From the NCBI GenBank assembly GCA_023247155.1, contig JAHFGZ010000019.1, positions 1-6,798 of the forward strand: DNA of 6,798 nucleotides, read 5' to 3'. Position 1 is the stretch's first letter; each line of letters opens with the position of its first letter. Shown in pieces: positions 1-5,886 of the stretch. Position numbers and translations under genes: made by a program. The notes under the pieces are model-generated. The model searched no databases, had not been told where the DNA came from, and worked only from the letters and a program-made list of their open reading frames with translations. The stretch is from Candidatus Omnitrophota bacterium (GTDB lineage: Bacteria > Omnitrophota > Gorgyraeia > Aquiviventales > Aquiviventaceae).

Positions 1-2
1 TC

Positions 3-269
3 CCGCCAGGCACCAGCAAGGTGGTGGAGGTCGGGGGCAAGACAATCGCCGTGTTCAACTGCGACGGCGCGTTCTACGCCATCGAGAACACGTGCCGGCA
101 CCGCGGCGGGCCGCTGGGGGAGGGGAGCCTCGCGGGCAAGACGGTGACCTGTCCCTGGCACGGGTGGGAGTACGATGTGGCCTCCGGCGCCTGCCAGACG
201 GATCCGTCCATCACGGTCCAGGCGTTCAGCGTGACAGTGGAAGGGGACGACGTGCTGGTGGCGGTCTAG
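3..269 (+). CDS. Rieske [2Fe-2S] ferredoxin-like protein, 5' end outside the window
   Basis: This is a small Rieske iron-sulfur protein, probably a soluble electron carrier or the ferredoxin/small subunit of an oxygenase or nitrite-reductase-like enzyme. The open frame runs from the window edge to TAG at 267-269. A GTG at 21 could start it, but the codons before it (P-P-G-T-S-K) continue the usual Rieske N-terminal pattern, so the real start is very likely upstream and the gene is cut by the window. Counting from the GTG codon as residue 1, the cluster ligands are C25-x-H27 and C44-x-x-H47, in the contexts TCRHRGGPLGEG and CPWHGW. This is the complete two-Cys/two-His Rieske signature. There is no membrane segment or oxygenase catalytic domain in the visible part, and about 90 residues would be a whole stand-alone domain. 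The partner enzyme cannot be told from the sequence. A GC-rich hairpin follows the stop codon. Confidence 0.88.
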   Translation, partial: PPGTSKVVEVGGKTIAVFNCDGAFYAIENTCRHRGGPLGEGSLAGKTVTCPWHGWEYDVASGACQTDPSITVQAFSVTVEGDDVLVAV

Positions 270-295
270 CCCGGGGCTTGACCGACCGCCTTGCC

Positions 296-323
296 CGGCC
301 GCGGCGGAGTCAGGCCGCGGCCG
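296..323 (+). other. GC-rich inverted repeat between the Rieske and PP-loop genes
   Basis: Bases 296-305 pair perfectly with 314-323 (10 bp; the outer nine are CGGCCGCGG/CCGCGGCCG), leaving an 8-nt loop. It sits 27 nt after the Rieske stop and 28 nt before the next ATG. No T-run follows, so it is not a canonical intrinsic terminator. It could be a Rho-assisted or non-canonical terminator, or an mRNA-stabilising stem. Such stems also arise readily in high-GC DNA. Confidence 0.4.
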
Positions 324-350
324 TCGCCATTATCGCGGGGGACGTTTTCG

Positions 351-1328
351 ATGGAACGCAGGTGCGTGGCGCTCATCTCCGGCGGGCTTGACAGCGCCCT
401 CGCGGCGCGGCTGATGCTCGAGCAGGGCATCGCGGTGCACGGCCTGTACCTCTCCCTGAGCTGGGGCTGCTGCGAGAAGGACAAGGCGGCGGAGCTCGCC
501 CGGCAGCTGGGCATCCCCCTGATGGTGCTGGGCGTCGGGGACGCATACCTGGACGTGATCCGCGAGCCGAAGTACGGCTACGGCACGGGGCTGAACCCCT
601 GCGTCGACTGCCGGATCTACATGTTCCGGATCGCCAAGCGGTACATGGAAGAGCTGGGCGCCGGCTTCGTCGTCACCGGCGAGGTGCTGGGGCAGCGGCC
701 GATGTCGCAGATGCGCCGTCCGCTCGGGCTCATCGAGGCGGAGAGCGGCCTGGAAGGGCTGCTGCTGCGGCCGCTCTCGGCCCGGCTGCTTGAGCCGACG
801 CTGCCGGAGCTCCTCGGGGTGGTCGACCGGGAGCGGCTGCTGCGGATCGCCGGCCGCTCGCGCCAGGAGCAGCTGGCGCTGGCCGGGGAGCGTGGGCTGA
901 GCGGCTACTCCACGCCGGCCGGGGGCTGCCTCCTGACCGACGAGCACTTCGCCAAGAAGGCCAAGGACCTCTTCGCCCATGACGAGCGCCCCACCACCAA
1001 GGACATGGAGCTGCTGGCCATCGGGCGACATTTCCGCATCGGACCGAGGACGAAGATCATCCTGGGCCGCAACGAGTTAGAGAACCTCCAGTTGGAGGGC
1101 CACGCGGACAAGGGGTATACTTGTATCCGGCCGAAGTTCGCGGCTCCGGCGGCGCTCGTGGCGGGCGTCTGGATCGAGGAGGCGCCCCAACTCGCCGCGT
1201 CGTTGATCCTCCAGCACACCAAGGCGGAGAAGCGTCCCGAGGGGCCGCTGGAGTTTTGGATGAACGGGGCGTCCTGGACGGCGCAGGTCTGTGCCCCGCC
1301 GGTCGAAGCGGACGCGATCCCACTATAG
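351..1328 (+). CDS. PP-loop ATPase, tRNA thiouridylase-like, with C-terminal NFACT-R-like domain
   Basis: This 325-aa protein looks like the group often labelled tRNA (5-methylaminomethyl-2-thiouridylate) methyltransferase or thiouridylase-like: an adenylating PP-loop enzyme probably acting in tRNA or other sulfur transfer. The PP-loop motif SGGLDS is at residues 10-15. Other conserved-looking blocks are a CC pair (40-41), NPCVDC (82-87), TGEVLGQRPMSQ (109-120) and GGCLLTD (191-197). The cysteines C84 and C87 are candidates for metal binding or persulfide chemistry. From about residue 222 the block IGRHFRIGPRTKIILGRNE resembles the NFACT-R type RNA-binding domain found at the end of such proteins. 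ATG 351 is chosen because SGGLDS then lies ten residues in, as usual, and a G-rich ribosome site (337-342) lies 8 nt upstream. The frame is open back to a TTG at 291, but that stretch is the GC hairpin. The stop is 14 nt before korA. The substrate is not known from sequence. Confidence 0.85.
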   Translation: MERRCVALISGGLDSALAARLMLEQGIAVHGLYLSLSWGCCEKDKAAELARQLGIPLMVLGVGDAYLDVIREPKYGYGTGLNPCVDCRIYMFRIAKRYMEELGAGFVVTGEVLGQRPMSQMRRPLGLIEAESGLEGLLLRPLSARLLEPTLPELLGVVDRERLLRIAGRSRQEQLALAGERGLSGYSTPAGGCLLTDEHFAKKAKDLFAHDERPTTKDMELLAIGRHFRIGPRTKIILGRNELENLQLEGHADKGYTCIRPKFAAPAALVAGVWIEEAPQLAASLILQHTKAEKRPEGPLEFWMNGASWTAQVCAPPVEADAIPL

Positions 1329-1342
1329 CGGGCGTGACGGGC

Positions 1343-3100
1343 ATGGTCGATTACATCTTTCGGGTCGGGGGCGAGGGCGGCGAGGGGGTCATCAGCACCG
1401 GGGAGATGCTGACCCTGGCGCTGGCCCGGGCCGGGTTTGAGATCTACACCTTCCGGACCTACCCGGCCGAGATCAAGGGAGGCCACGCCAGCTACCAGGT
1501 TCGGGCCTCCGGCAGCCTGCTGCTCTCGCAGGGGGCCGCCGTCGACGTGCTGGTGGCGTTCAACGAGGAGGCCTATCAGAAGCACATCCAGGACGTGCGC
1601 CCCGGCGGCGTAGTCATCTACGATGCCGACAGCTTCTCCCCTCCCGCCTACGATTCGACGATCTGCTACGGCGTGCCCCTGACGTCGCTCGCGACCGAGC
1701 AGGTCGGCATCAAGCTCACCAAGAACATCGTCGCGCTCGGCGTCCTCGCCGGGTTGTTCGACCTGCCGGTCGCGACGTTCGAGGAGCTCCTCAAGGAGCG
1801 GTTCGGCCGGAAGGGCGAGACGGTCGTGCAGAAGAACCTCCTCGCCCTGCGCGTCGGGATCGAGCACGCCAAGCAGGTCAAGCGGCGGGACGCCATCCGG
1901 CTGGGGGCGGGGCCGCGGAAAACCAAGGAGCTCGTCCTCTCCGGCAACGAGTCGCTCGCGCTCGGGGCGATCGCGGCGGGCTGCCGGTTCTACGCCGGGT
2001 ATCCGATCACGCCGGCCACGGACATCATGGAGTTCCTCGCCAAGGAGCTCCCCAAGGTCGGCGGGTGCGTCATCCAGACGGAGGACGAGATCGCCGCCGT
2101 CGGCGCGGTGCTCGGGGCGTCGTTTGCCGGGAAGAAGGCGATGACGGCGACCTCCGGTCCGGGGTTCTCCGTCATGACGGAGATGGTCGGCCTGGCGGTC
2201 GCCGCGGAGCTCCCCGCGGTCATCGTGGACGTCCAGCGCGTCGGGCCGTCCACCGGGATGCCGACGAAGACCGAGCAGGGCGACCTGTACCTGGCCTGCT
2301 ACGGCGGCCACGGCAACTGCCCGCGCATCGTCATGGCGCTCAACAACGTCGAGGACTGTTTCTACGGCATCATGCAGGCCTTCAACCTGGCCGAGCAGTT
2401 CCAGATGCCCGTCGTCGTCCTCTCCGACCAGTACCTGGGCCACCGGAAGGCGACGGTGCCGGTGCCGGACCCGTCCCGGGTCCCGGTGATCGAGCGGCGC
2501 AAGCCGCAGGGGGAGGAGCTGGTCGGCTACAAGCGCTACCGCTTCACCCCGGACCACATCTCGCCGATGGCGATCCCCGGGATGGAGGGCGGCGGGTACG
2601 TCGCCGAGGGGCTCGAGCACGACGAGGGCGGCTACCCGGCGGCGTCGAACCACGAGAACCACCTCCGGCTGACCCGGAAGCGCTACGGCAAGTTCGTCGA
2701 GGTCGAGGCGATCGCCAACGACCTCGTGCGGGTCCACGGCGAGCCGCACCCCGAGATCGGAATCATCGGGTGGGGCTCGACGGAGGGGGTGATCCGCGAG
2801 GCGGTCCAGATGGCAACGGCGCAGGGCTATTCGGTCGGGGCGCTCCACCCGAAGATCCTCTACCCGCAGCCGCTGGCGAAGCTGCGGGAGTTCATGCAGG
2901 GGACCAAGGCGGTGATCATCCCGGAGGTGAACTTCACCGGACAGTTCGCGACGCTGCTGCGCAAGCGGTTCACGGTCGACTTCATCCAGCTCAACAAGTG
3001 CATCGGGCTGCCGTTCACGCCCAAGGAGATTTTCGACAAGATCGAGGAGGTGGCCGCGGATGTCCACGGCGGTCGGCGAGCTCACGCCGCAGCACTATAA
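1343..3100 (+). CDS. korA: 2-oxoacid:ferredoxin oxidoreductase, fused gamma-alpha subunit
   Basis: This 585-aa subunit belongs to the thiamine-diphosphate enzymes that convert 2-oxoglutarate or a related 2-oxoacid plus CoA to acyl-CoA, CO2 and reduced ferredoxin, or run the reverse. Residues about 8-185 form the gamma (POR/KOR catalytic Rossmann-like) domain, beginning with RVGGEGGEGVISTGEML and containing the family block TYPAEIKGGHAS (39-50). A linker leads to the alpha pyrimidine-binding domain at about 195, with YPITP (220-224), QTEDEIAAVGA (245-255), TSGPG (270-274) and GPSTGMPTKTEQGDL (300-314). A transketolase C-terminal-like domain (about 470-570) follows. This gamma-alpha order is normal for two-subunit KorAB/OFOR enzymes, and the length is typical. 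ATG 1343 is preferred because it puts the glycine-rich motif at residue 9; GTG 1334 in frame is possible, and both have poor ribosome sites. The 3' end overlaps korB by 41 nt. The substrate (2-oxoglutarate versus pyruvate or branched 2-oxoacids) is inferred only from family resemblance. Confidence 0.93.
   Translation: MVDYIFRVGGEGGEGVISTGEMLTLALARAGFEIYTFRTYPAEIKGGHASYQVRASGSLLLSQGAAVDVLVAFNEEAYQKHIQDVRPGGVVIYDADSFSPPAYDSTICYGVPLTSLATEQVGIKLTKNIVALGVLAGLFDLPVATFEELLKERFGRKGETVVQKNLLALRVGIEHAKQVKRRDAIRLGAGPRKTKELVLSGNESLALGAIAAGCRFYAGYPITPATDIMEFLAKELPKVGGCVIQTEDEIAAVGAVLGASFAGKKAMTATSGPGFSVMTEMVGLAVAAELPAVIVDVQRVGPSTGMPTKTEQGDLYLACYGGHGNCPRIVMALNNVEDCFYGIMQAFNLAEQFQMPVVVLSDQYLGHRKATVPVPDPSRVPVIERRKPQGEELVGYKRYRFTPDHISPMAIPGMEGGGYVAEGLEHDEGGYPAASNHENHLRLTRKRYGKFVEVEAIANDLVRVHGEPHPEIGIIGWGSTEGVIREAVQMATAQGYSVGALHPKILYPQPLAKLREFMQGTKAVIIPEVNFTGQFATLLRKRFTVDFIQLNKCIGLPFTPKEIFDKIEEVAADVHGGRRAHAAAL
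3044..3050 (+). promoter_or_regulatory. Ribosome binding site of korB inside korA
   Basis: GAGGAGG lies 9 nt before the ATG at 3060. It is the strongest Shine-Dalgarno match of the protein genes here and fixes the korB start although it is inside the korA reading frame. The 41-nt overlap implies coupled, stoichiometric translation of the two subunits. Confidence 0.75.
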
Positions 3101-3914
3101 GACCGACGAGCACCCGATCTGGTGCCCCGGCTGCGGGGACTTCGGGGTGCTCGCCTCGCTCTACAACGCGCTCGCGGGGCTGCAGGTCAACCCGAAGGAC
3201 CTCGTCGTGGTCTCGGGGATCGGCTGCTCCGGGCGGACGCCGGGCTTCATCAAGTCCTATGGCTTCCACAGCGTCCACGGGCGCGTGCTGCCGGTGGCGC
3301 TCGGGGTCAAGGTCGCCAATCCCGCCCTCGAGGTGATCGCGGTCGGCGGGGATGGCGACGGGTTCGCCATCGGCGGGGGCCACATCCCCCACGCCGCGCG
3401 GCGCAATCCCGACCTCATCTATATCGTCATGGACAATTCGACATACGGGCTGACGAAGGGGCAGTACTCCCCGACCTCGCCGGCTGGGTTCCAGGCCGGC
3501 TCCACCCCCTATGGGAACATCGAGCAGCCGCTCAACCCGATCGCCATGCTCATCGCGTACGGGGCGAGCTTCGTCGGCCAGGGCTACTCCGGCAAGCCGA
3601 AGGAGCTGGCCGACCTCATCACCCGGGCCATGCAGCACAAGGGCTTCGCGTTCCTGAACGTCATCAGCCCGTGCATCACCTTCTACAACACCTACAAGGT
3701 CATCCCGCCGCGCCTCGCCGAGATCCCGAAAGACCATGACGTGGCCGACCGGGCCAAGGCGTTCGCGCTGGCGCTGCAGACCGACCGGGTGGCGCTCGGC
3801 GTGTTCTACCAGGAGTCCCGCCCCACGTTTGAGGAGGGCGTCGCGCAGGTGATGCAGAAAGCGCAGGCGGCCAGCCCCCCCAGGCTGGACGAGATCTTCG
3901 CCGAGTTTTCATGA
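3060..3914 (+). CDS. korB: 2-oxoacid:ferredoxin oxidoreductase, beta subunit (thiamine diphosphate-binding)
   Basis: This 284-aa beta subunit carries the thiamine diphosphate and, in this family, a [4Fe-4S] cluster. WCPGCGDFGVL (21-31) supplies C22 and C25, GIGCSGR (53-59) supplies C56 and SPC (203-205) supplies C205, so all four cluster cysteines expected from the archaeal OFOR type are present. The diphosphate/Mg site is GDGDGFAIGGGHIPHAARRN (97-116) followed by the asparagine of MDNSTYGLTKGQ (124-135). The block PTSPAGF (138-144) is also family-typical. The length is normal for KorB. ATG 3060 has a strong ribosome site upstream. There is no separate ferredoxin-like delta subunit here, consistent with a two-subunit enzyme that passes electrons to free ferredoxin. 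The TGA stop lies within the ATGATG that starts the next gene. Confidence 0.94.
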   Translation: MSTAVGELTPQHYKTDEHPIWCPGCGDFGVLASLYNALAGLQVNPKDLVVVSGIGCSGRTPGFIKSYGFHSVHGRVLPVALGVKVANPALEVIAVGGDGDGFAIGGGHIPHAARRNPDLIYIVMDNSTYGLTKGQYSPTSPAGFQAGSTPYGNIEQPLNPIAMLIAYGASFVGQGYSGKPKELADLITRAMQHKGFAFLNVISPCITFYNTYKVIPPRLAEIPKDHDVADRAKAFALALQTDRVALGVFYQESRPTFEEGVAQVMQKAQAASPPRLDEIFAEFS

Positions 3915-5356
3915 TGCGAAAAGTGCCAGGCACTTTTCGCGCAGGGTCGATCGCCTCCCCGAAAAGTGCCAGGCACTTTCGCACGGAGCGCGACTCCCTC
4001 GGCACCAGGCGCGTTCCCGCATCCGCCTACTACGGCATCCAGACCCTCCGCGCCGTCGAGAACTTTCCCATCAGCGGCCTGCGCCTCCAGCCGGAGCTGG
4101 TGCGCGCCTACGCCCTCATCAAGAAGGCGGCCGCCCACGCCAACCGCGCCGTCGGGGCGCTGCCGCGCCGCTTGGCCGCCGCCATCAGCCGCGCGTGCGA
4201 TGAGCTCCTGCGGGGGCGCCTGGGCGACCAGTTCGTGGTCGACGTCTACCAGGCGGGGGCGGGGACGTCGTTCCACATGAATGTGAACGAGGTCCTCGCC
4301 AACCGCGCCAACGAGCTGCTGGGCTCGCGCAAGGGCGCCTACCGGCCCCTGCATCCCAACGACCACGTGAATATGGCGCAGTCCACGAATGACACCTTCC
4401 CGACGGCGATGCGGCTGGCCTGCCTTGCGGCGCTCCCGCAGTGCCTTTCGGCCATGGCGCGGCTCGAGGGGTCACTCCGCAAGCAGGCGCGGGCGTTCGA
4501 CCGCATCGTCAAGGCCGGGCGGACTCATCTGCAGGACGCGGTGCCGGTCCGCCTCGGCCGGGAGTTCGGGGCCTACGCCGTGACGGTCCGCAAGGCGCGG
4601 GAGCATGTGGCCCGGACCGCGGCCGCCCTGCACGAGCTCAACCTGGGCGGGACGGCGACCGGGACGGGCCTGAACGCGCACCCGCGCTTCCGGGGCCTGG
4701 CGATCCAGGCGCTTCGCCGGTGGACCGGCTGTCCGCTTCGCCCGGCGGAGGACCTGATGGAGCGCACGCAGAGCCTCGCCGATTTCTCGCGGCTCTCTGG
4801 CGGCCTGCGGGCCTATGCGCTTGAGCTCATCCGCATCGCCAACGACCTCCGCTTGATGAGCTCAGGGCCAAACACGGGCCTTGGCGAGATCGAGCTGCCC
4901 GCGATGCAGCCGGGCTCCTCGATCATGCCGGGCAAGGTCAACCCCGTCATCCCGGAGATGGTGGACATGGTCGGGTTCCAGGTGCTGGGCCACGACGCCA
5001 CCATCGCGTACGCCGTCCAGGCCGGGCAGCTTGAGCTCAACGTCATGATGCCGTTGGTCGCCTACAACCTCCTCCAATCGATGCGCCTGCTGGGCGCCGC
5101 CAGCGAGGTGCTGGCCGCCCGCTGCATCGAGGGGATCACCGCCAACCGCCGGCGCTGCGAGTCGCTGGCGCACCAGAGCCTGGCGCTGGTGACCGCGCTC
5201 AACCCGTCCATCGGCTACCTCAACGCGGCGGCGGTCGCCAAAGCATCGCTCCGGACCGGCAAGTCTCCGTTGGAACTGGTGATCGAGCGCCGCTTGCTGG
5301 ACCCGCGGGCCGCCCGGCGCCTGCTGGACCCCCTGCGCCTCAGCAAGGGCGTGTGA
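3911..5356 (+). CDS. aspA: Aspartate ammonia-lyase (fumarase/aspartase superfamily) with repeat-derived N-terminus
   Basis: The predicted enzyme catalyses reversible deamination of L-aspartate to fumarate and ammonia in the cytoplasm. The 481-aa frame contains AYYGIQTLRAVENFPISG (39-56), GAGTSFHMNVNEVLANRA (116-133), the HPNDHVNMAQSTNDTFPTAMR region (148-168), GRTHLQDAVPVRLGREFG (203-220) and the superfamily signature GSSIMPGKVNPVIPE (335-349) with the catalytic serine pair 336-337. GIQTLRA and NPVIPE point to aspartase; fumarase C normally has GAQTQRA and NPTQCE. GTSFHMN instead of GTSTNMN is a variation, and activity on another amino acid is possible. ATG 3911 overlaps the korB stop by ATGA, suggesting translational coupling; there is no good ribosome site. 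Residues about 3-23 are encoded by two REP-like palindromes, and family similarity begins at RTERDSLG (24-31). Without that segment the protein would be 460 aa, close to the usual length. A cryptic start inside or after the palindromes cannot be excluded. Confidence 0.88.
   Translation: MMRKVPGTFRAGSIASPKSARHFRTERDSLGTRRVPASAYYGIQTLRAVENFPISGLRLQPELVRAYALIKKAAAHANRAVGALPRRLAAAISRACDELLRGRLGDQFVVDVYQAGAGTSFHMNVNEVLANRANELLGSRKGAYRPLHPNDHVNMAQSTNDTFPTAMRLACLAALPQCLSAMARLEGSLRKQARAFDRIVKAGRTHLQDAVPVRLGREFGAYAVTVRKAREHVARTAAALHELNLGGTATGTGLNAHPRFRGLAIQALRRWTGCPLRPAEDLMERTQSLADFSRLSGGLRAYALELIRIANDLRLMSSGPNTGLGEIELPAMQPGSSIMPGKVNPVIPEMVDMVGFQVLGHDATIAYAVQAGQLELNVMMPLVAYNLLQSMRLLGAASEVLAARCIEGITANRRRCESLAHQSLALVTALNPSIGYLNAAAVAKASLRTGKSPLELVIERRLLDPRAARRLLDPLRLSKGV
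3916..3940. repeat. REP-like palindrome, copy 1
   Basis: A perfect 12-bp inverted repeat around one central A (GCGAAAAGTGCC / GGCACTTTTCGC). It starts on the last base of the second ATG of aspA. As RNA it would form a stem with a 3-nt loop (C-A-G) directly at the initiation region. In the aspA frame it reads RKVPGTFR. It shares its core with copy 2, 43 bp downstream, which argues for a repeated mobile palindrome rather than a terminator; no T-run follows. Confidence 0.75.
3960..3982. repeat. REP-like palindrome, copy 2
   Basis: It repeats the core GAAAAGTGCCAGGCACTTT of copy 1 with a period of 43 bp. The right arm has one T fewer (TTTC instead of TTTTC), so A3962 is bulged in an otherwise complementary 10-bp stem (3960-3970 with 3972-3981). 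In the aspA frame it reads KSARHFR, a different phase from copy 1, because 43 is not a multiple of three. Confidence 0.7.
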
Positions 5357-5360
5357 CGCC

Positions 5361-5389
5361 TTGCCTGGGCTCTGACCCCATGTTACAAT
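5361..5389 (+). promoter_or_regulatory. Possible sigma-70 type promoter upstream of the tRNA cluster
   Basis: TTGCCT (5361-5366) and TACAAT (5384-5389) are separated by exactly 17 nt. The -10 match is 5 of 6 and the -35 match 4 of 6. It lies just after the aspA stop and about 170 nt before tRNA-Arg, in locally AT-richer DNA. It would transcribe the repeated leader block and then the tRNAs. A chance match cannot be excluded. Confidence 0.4.
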
Positions 5390-5452
5390 TTTTGCTCGCG
5401 CCGCCCCCTTGGTCATTTTCACAGACTGTCCGTAGGGAGGGGGACCAGGGAG

Positions 5453-5509
5453 CCCCATCGGGTCGCATGACCATCAAGAGCGATTCCTTATCGGGGCGAC
5501 CGATAGGGG
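5453..5509 (+). other. Potential upstream stem in the leader repeat
   Basis: Bases 5453-5456 pair with 5506-5509, 5457-5461 with 5500-5504 and 5463-5466 with 5496-5499, giving 13 bp interrupted only by bulged A5505 and G5462. Its 3' side shares 5503-5509 with the downstream hairpin, so the two cannot form together. The same bases recur in copy 2 at 6098-6154. The structure is deduced by eye and has no energy calculation behind it. Confidence 0.4.
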
Positions 5510-5530
5510 GGAACCTCGGTTCCCCCCTAT
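5503..5530 (+). other. 12-bp hairpin in the leader repeat, copy 1
   Basis: ATAGGGGGGAAC (5503-5514) and GTTCCCCCCTAT (5519-5530) are perfect complements around the loop CTCG. There is no T-run after it, so it is not a standard intrinsic terminator. It lies 30 nt upstream of tRNA-Arg. Confidence 0.7.
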
Positions 5531-5560
5531 GGAGCGACCCGCGATGGACTGAAGTCGCGA

Positions 5561-5637
5561 GCGCCCGTAGCTCAGCTGGATAGAGCGACAGGCTTCGAAC
5601 CTGTAGGTCGGGCGTTCGAGTCGCCCCGGGCGCGCCA
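5561..5637 (+). tRNA. tRNA-Arg(TCG)
   Basis: A full cloverleaf of 77 nt. The acceptor stem GCGCCCG/CGGGCGC is perfect, with discriminator G5634 and encoded CCA (5635-5637). The D-arm GCTC...GAGC contains GGA, including the A20 arginine identity base. The anticodon stem is ACAGG/CCTGT with loop CTTCGAA and anticodon TCG at 5595-5597, reading CGA. The T-arm is GGGCG-TTCGAGT-CGCCC. It is first in the cluster and preceded by the 102-bp leader repeat. Confidence 0.95.
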
Positions 5638-5676
5638 TTTTGTGGCTGGATTGAATGCCCTGACGAGCGCTGTTGC

Positions 5677-5749
5677 GGGCCGTTAGCTCAACTGGTAGAG
5701 CTGCTCCCTCTTAAGGAGATGGCTGCAGGTTCGACTCCTGCACGGCCCA
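5677..5749 (+). tRNA. tRNA-Lys(CTT)
   Basis: A 73-nt cloverleaf. The acceptor is GGGCCGT/ACGGCCC, discriminator A5749, and CCA is not encoded (CGT follows). The anticodon loop CTCTTAA gives CTT at 5710-5712. The anticodon stem has four pairs plus a G5703-A5719 mismatch at its top. The T-arm is GCAGG-TTCGACT-CCTGC. It lies 39 nt after tRNA-Arg and has no leader-repeat copy of its own. Confidence 0.93.
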
Positions 5750-5758
5750 CGTGATTCA

Positions 5759-5785
5759 CACAGGCGGGGTGCCCGTCATCCTGTG
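5759..5785 (+). other. Small hairpin in the tRNA-Lys/tRNA-Leu spacer
   Basis: CACAGG (5759-5764) pairs with CCTGTG (5780-5785), and an inner CGGG/CCCG pair (5765-5768 with 5772-5775) can stack inside. It may be a processing or end-protection structure for the tRNA transcript. Support is by eye only. Confidence 0.3.
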
Positions 5786-5790
5786 CACAT

Positions 5791-5872
5791 GGGCGAGTGG
5801 CGGAACTGGCAGACGCGCAGGCCTTAGGAGCCTGTCCCGAAAGGGTTGGAGGTTCAAATCCTCTCTCGCCCA
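5791..5872 (+). tRNA. tRNA-Leu(TAG)
   Basis: A class II tRNA with a long variable arm (TCCCGAAAGGGTT, 5835-5847). The acceptor GGGCGAG/CTCGCCC is perfect, discriminator A5872 is the leucine identity base, and CCA is not encoded. The anticodon stem CAGGC/GCCTG carries loop CTTAGGA with anticodon TAG at 5825-5827. The T-arm is GGAGG-TTCAAAT-CCTCT. Its last 18 bases plus two flanking bases recur at 6003-6022, and bases 5853-5865 recur inverted at 5887-5899. Confidence 0.95.
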
Positions 5873-5874
5873 TC
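5855..5874 (+). repeat. Direct repeat at the tRNA-Leu 3' end, copy 1
   Basis: Twenty bases covering the 3' part of the T-loop, the T-stem 3' strand, the acceptor 3' strand, the discriminator and two flanking bases. They recur exactly at 6003-6022. Duplication of a tRNA 3' end is the hallmark of att sites used by integrases, although no integrase gene is present here. Confidence 0.8.
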
Positions 5875-5886
5875 TTTGGCAGCTCC

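Larger units (their letters stand above)
5435..5536 (+). repeat. 102-bp tRNA-leader repeat, copy 1 (upstream of tRNA-Arg)
   Basis: It is identical base for base to 6080-6181 (offset 645). It starts with a G-rich run (GGGAGGGGGACC) and ends at GGAGCG, 24 nt before tRNA-Arg. Weaker similarity extends outward: CAGACTGTCCG at 5422-5432 recurs at 6034-6044, and the 24-25 nt between block and tRNA match at most positions. It can form two overlapping stems, listed separately. There is no plausible coding content. It could be a conserved tRNA-operon leader RNA, a mobile repeat, or a segmental duplication kept uniform by gene conversion. Confidence 0.9.

Noticed and set aside
291..350. N-terminal extension of the PP-loop protein from TTG 291
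   Set aside because: The extra residues are encoded by the GC hairpin, and the family starts just before the SGGLDS loop, matching ATG 351.
905..3085. Very long antisense open frame (726 codons) opposite the PP-loop and korA genes
   Set aside because: It mirrors high-GC codon bias of the sense genes. Its translation is rich in R, D, L and E without recognisable motifs, and both sense genes have complete family signatures.
3916..3940. Intrinsic terminator after korB
   Set aside because: The stem is not followed by a U-run, it lies within the aspA frame, and a second copy lies 43 bp away. It is better read as a REP-like palindrome.
3916..3982. CRISPR-like pair of repeats at 43-bp spacing
   Set aside because: There are only two units, each fully palindromic, inside the start of a coding gene, with no cas genes or further repeats.
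5368..5380. GGGCTCTGACCCC after aspA as a second palindromic repeat family
   Set aside because: It is short, only its outer three bases are complementary, and it has no other copy in the window. It also lies within the candidate promoter spacer.
5435..5462. Possible G-quadruplex in the G-rich start of the leader repeat
   Set aside because: Four G-runs are present but the last loop is long (9 nt) and the runs can equally pair with nearby C-runs; sequence alone does not support it.
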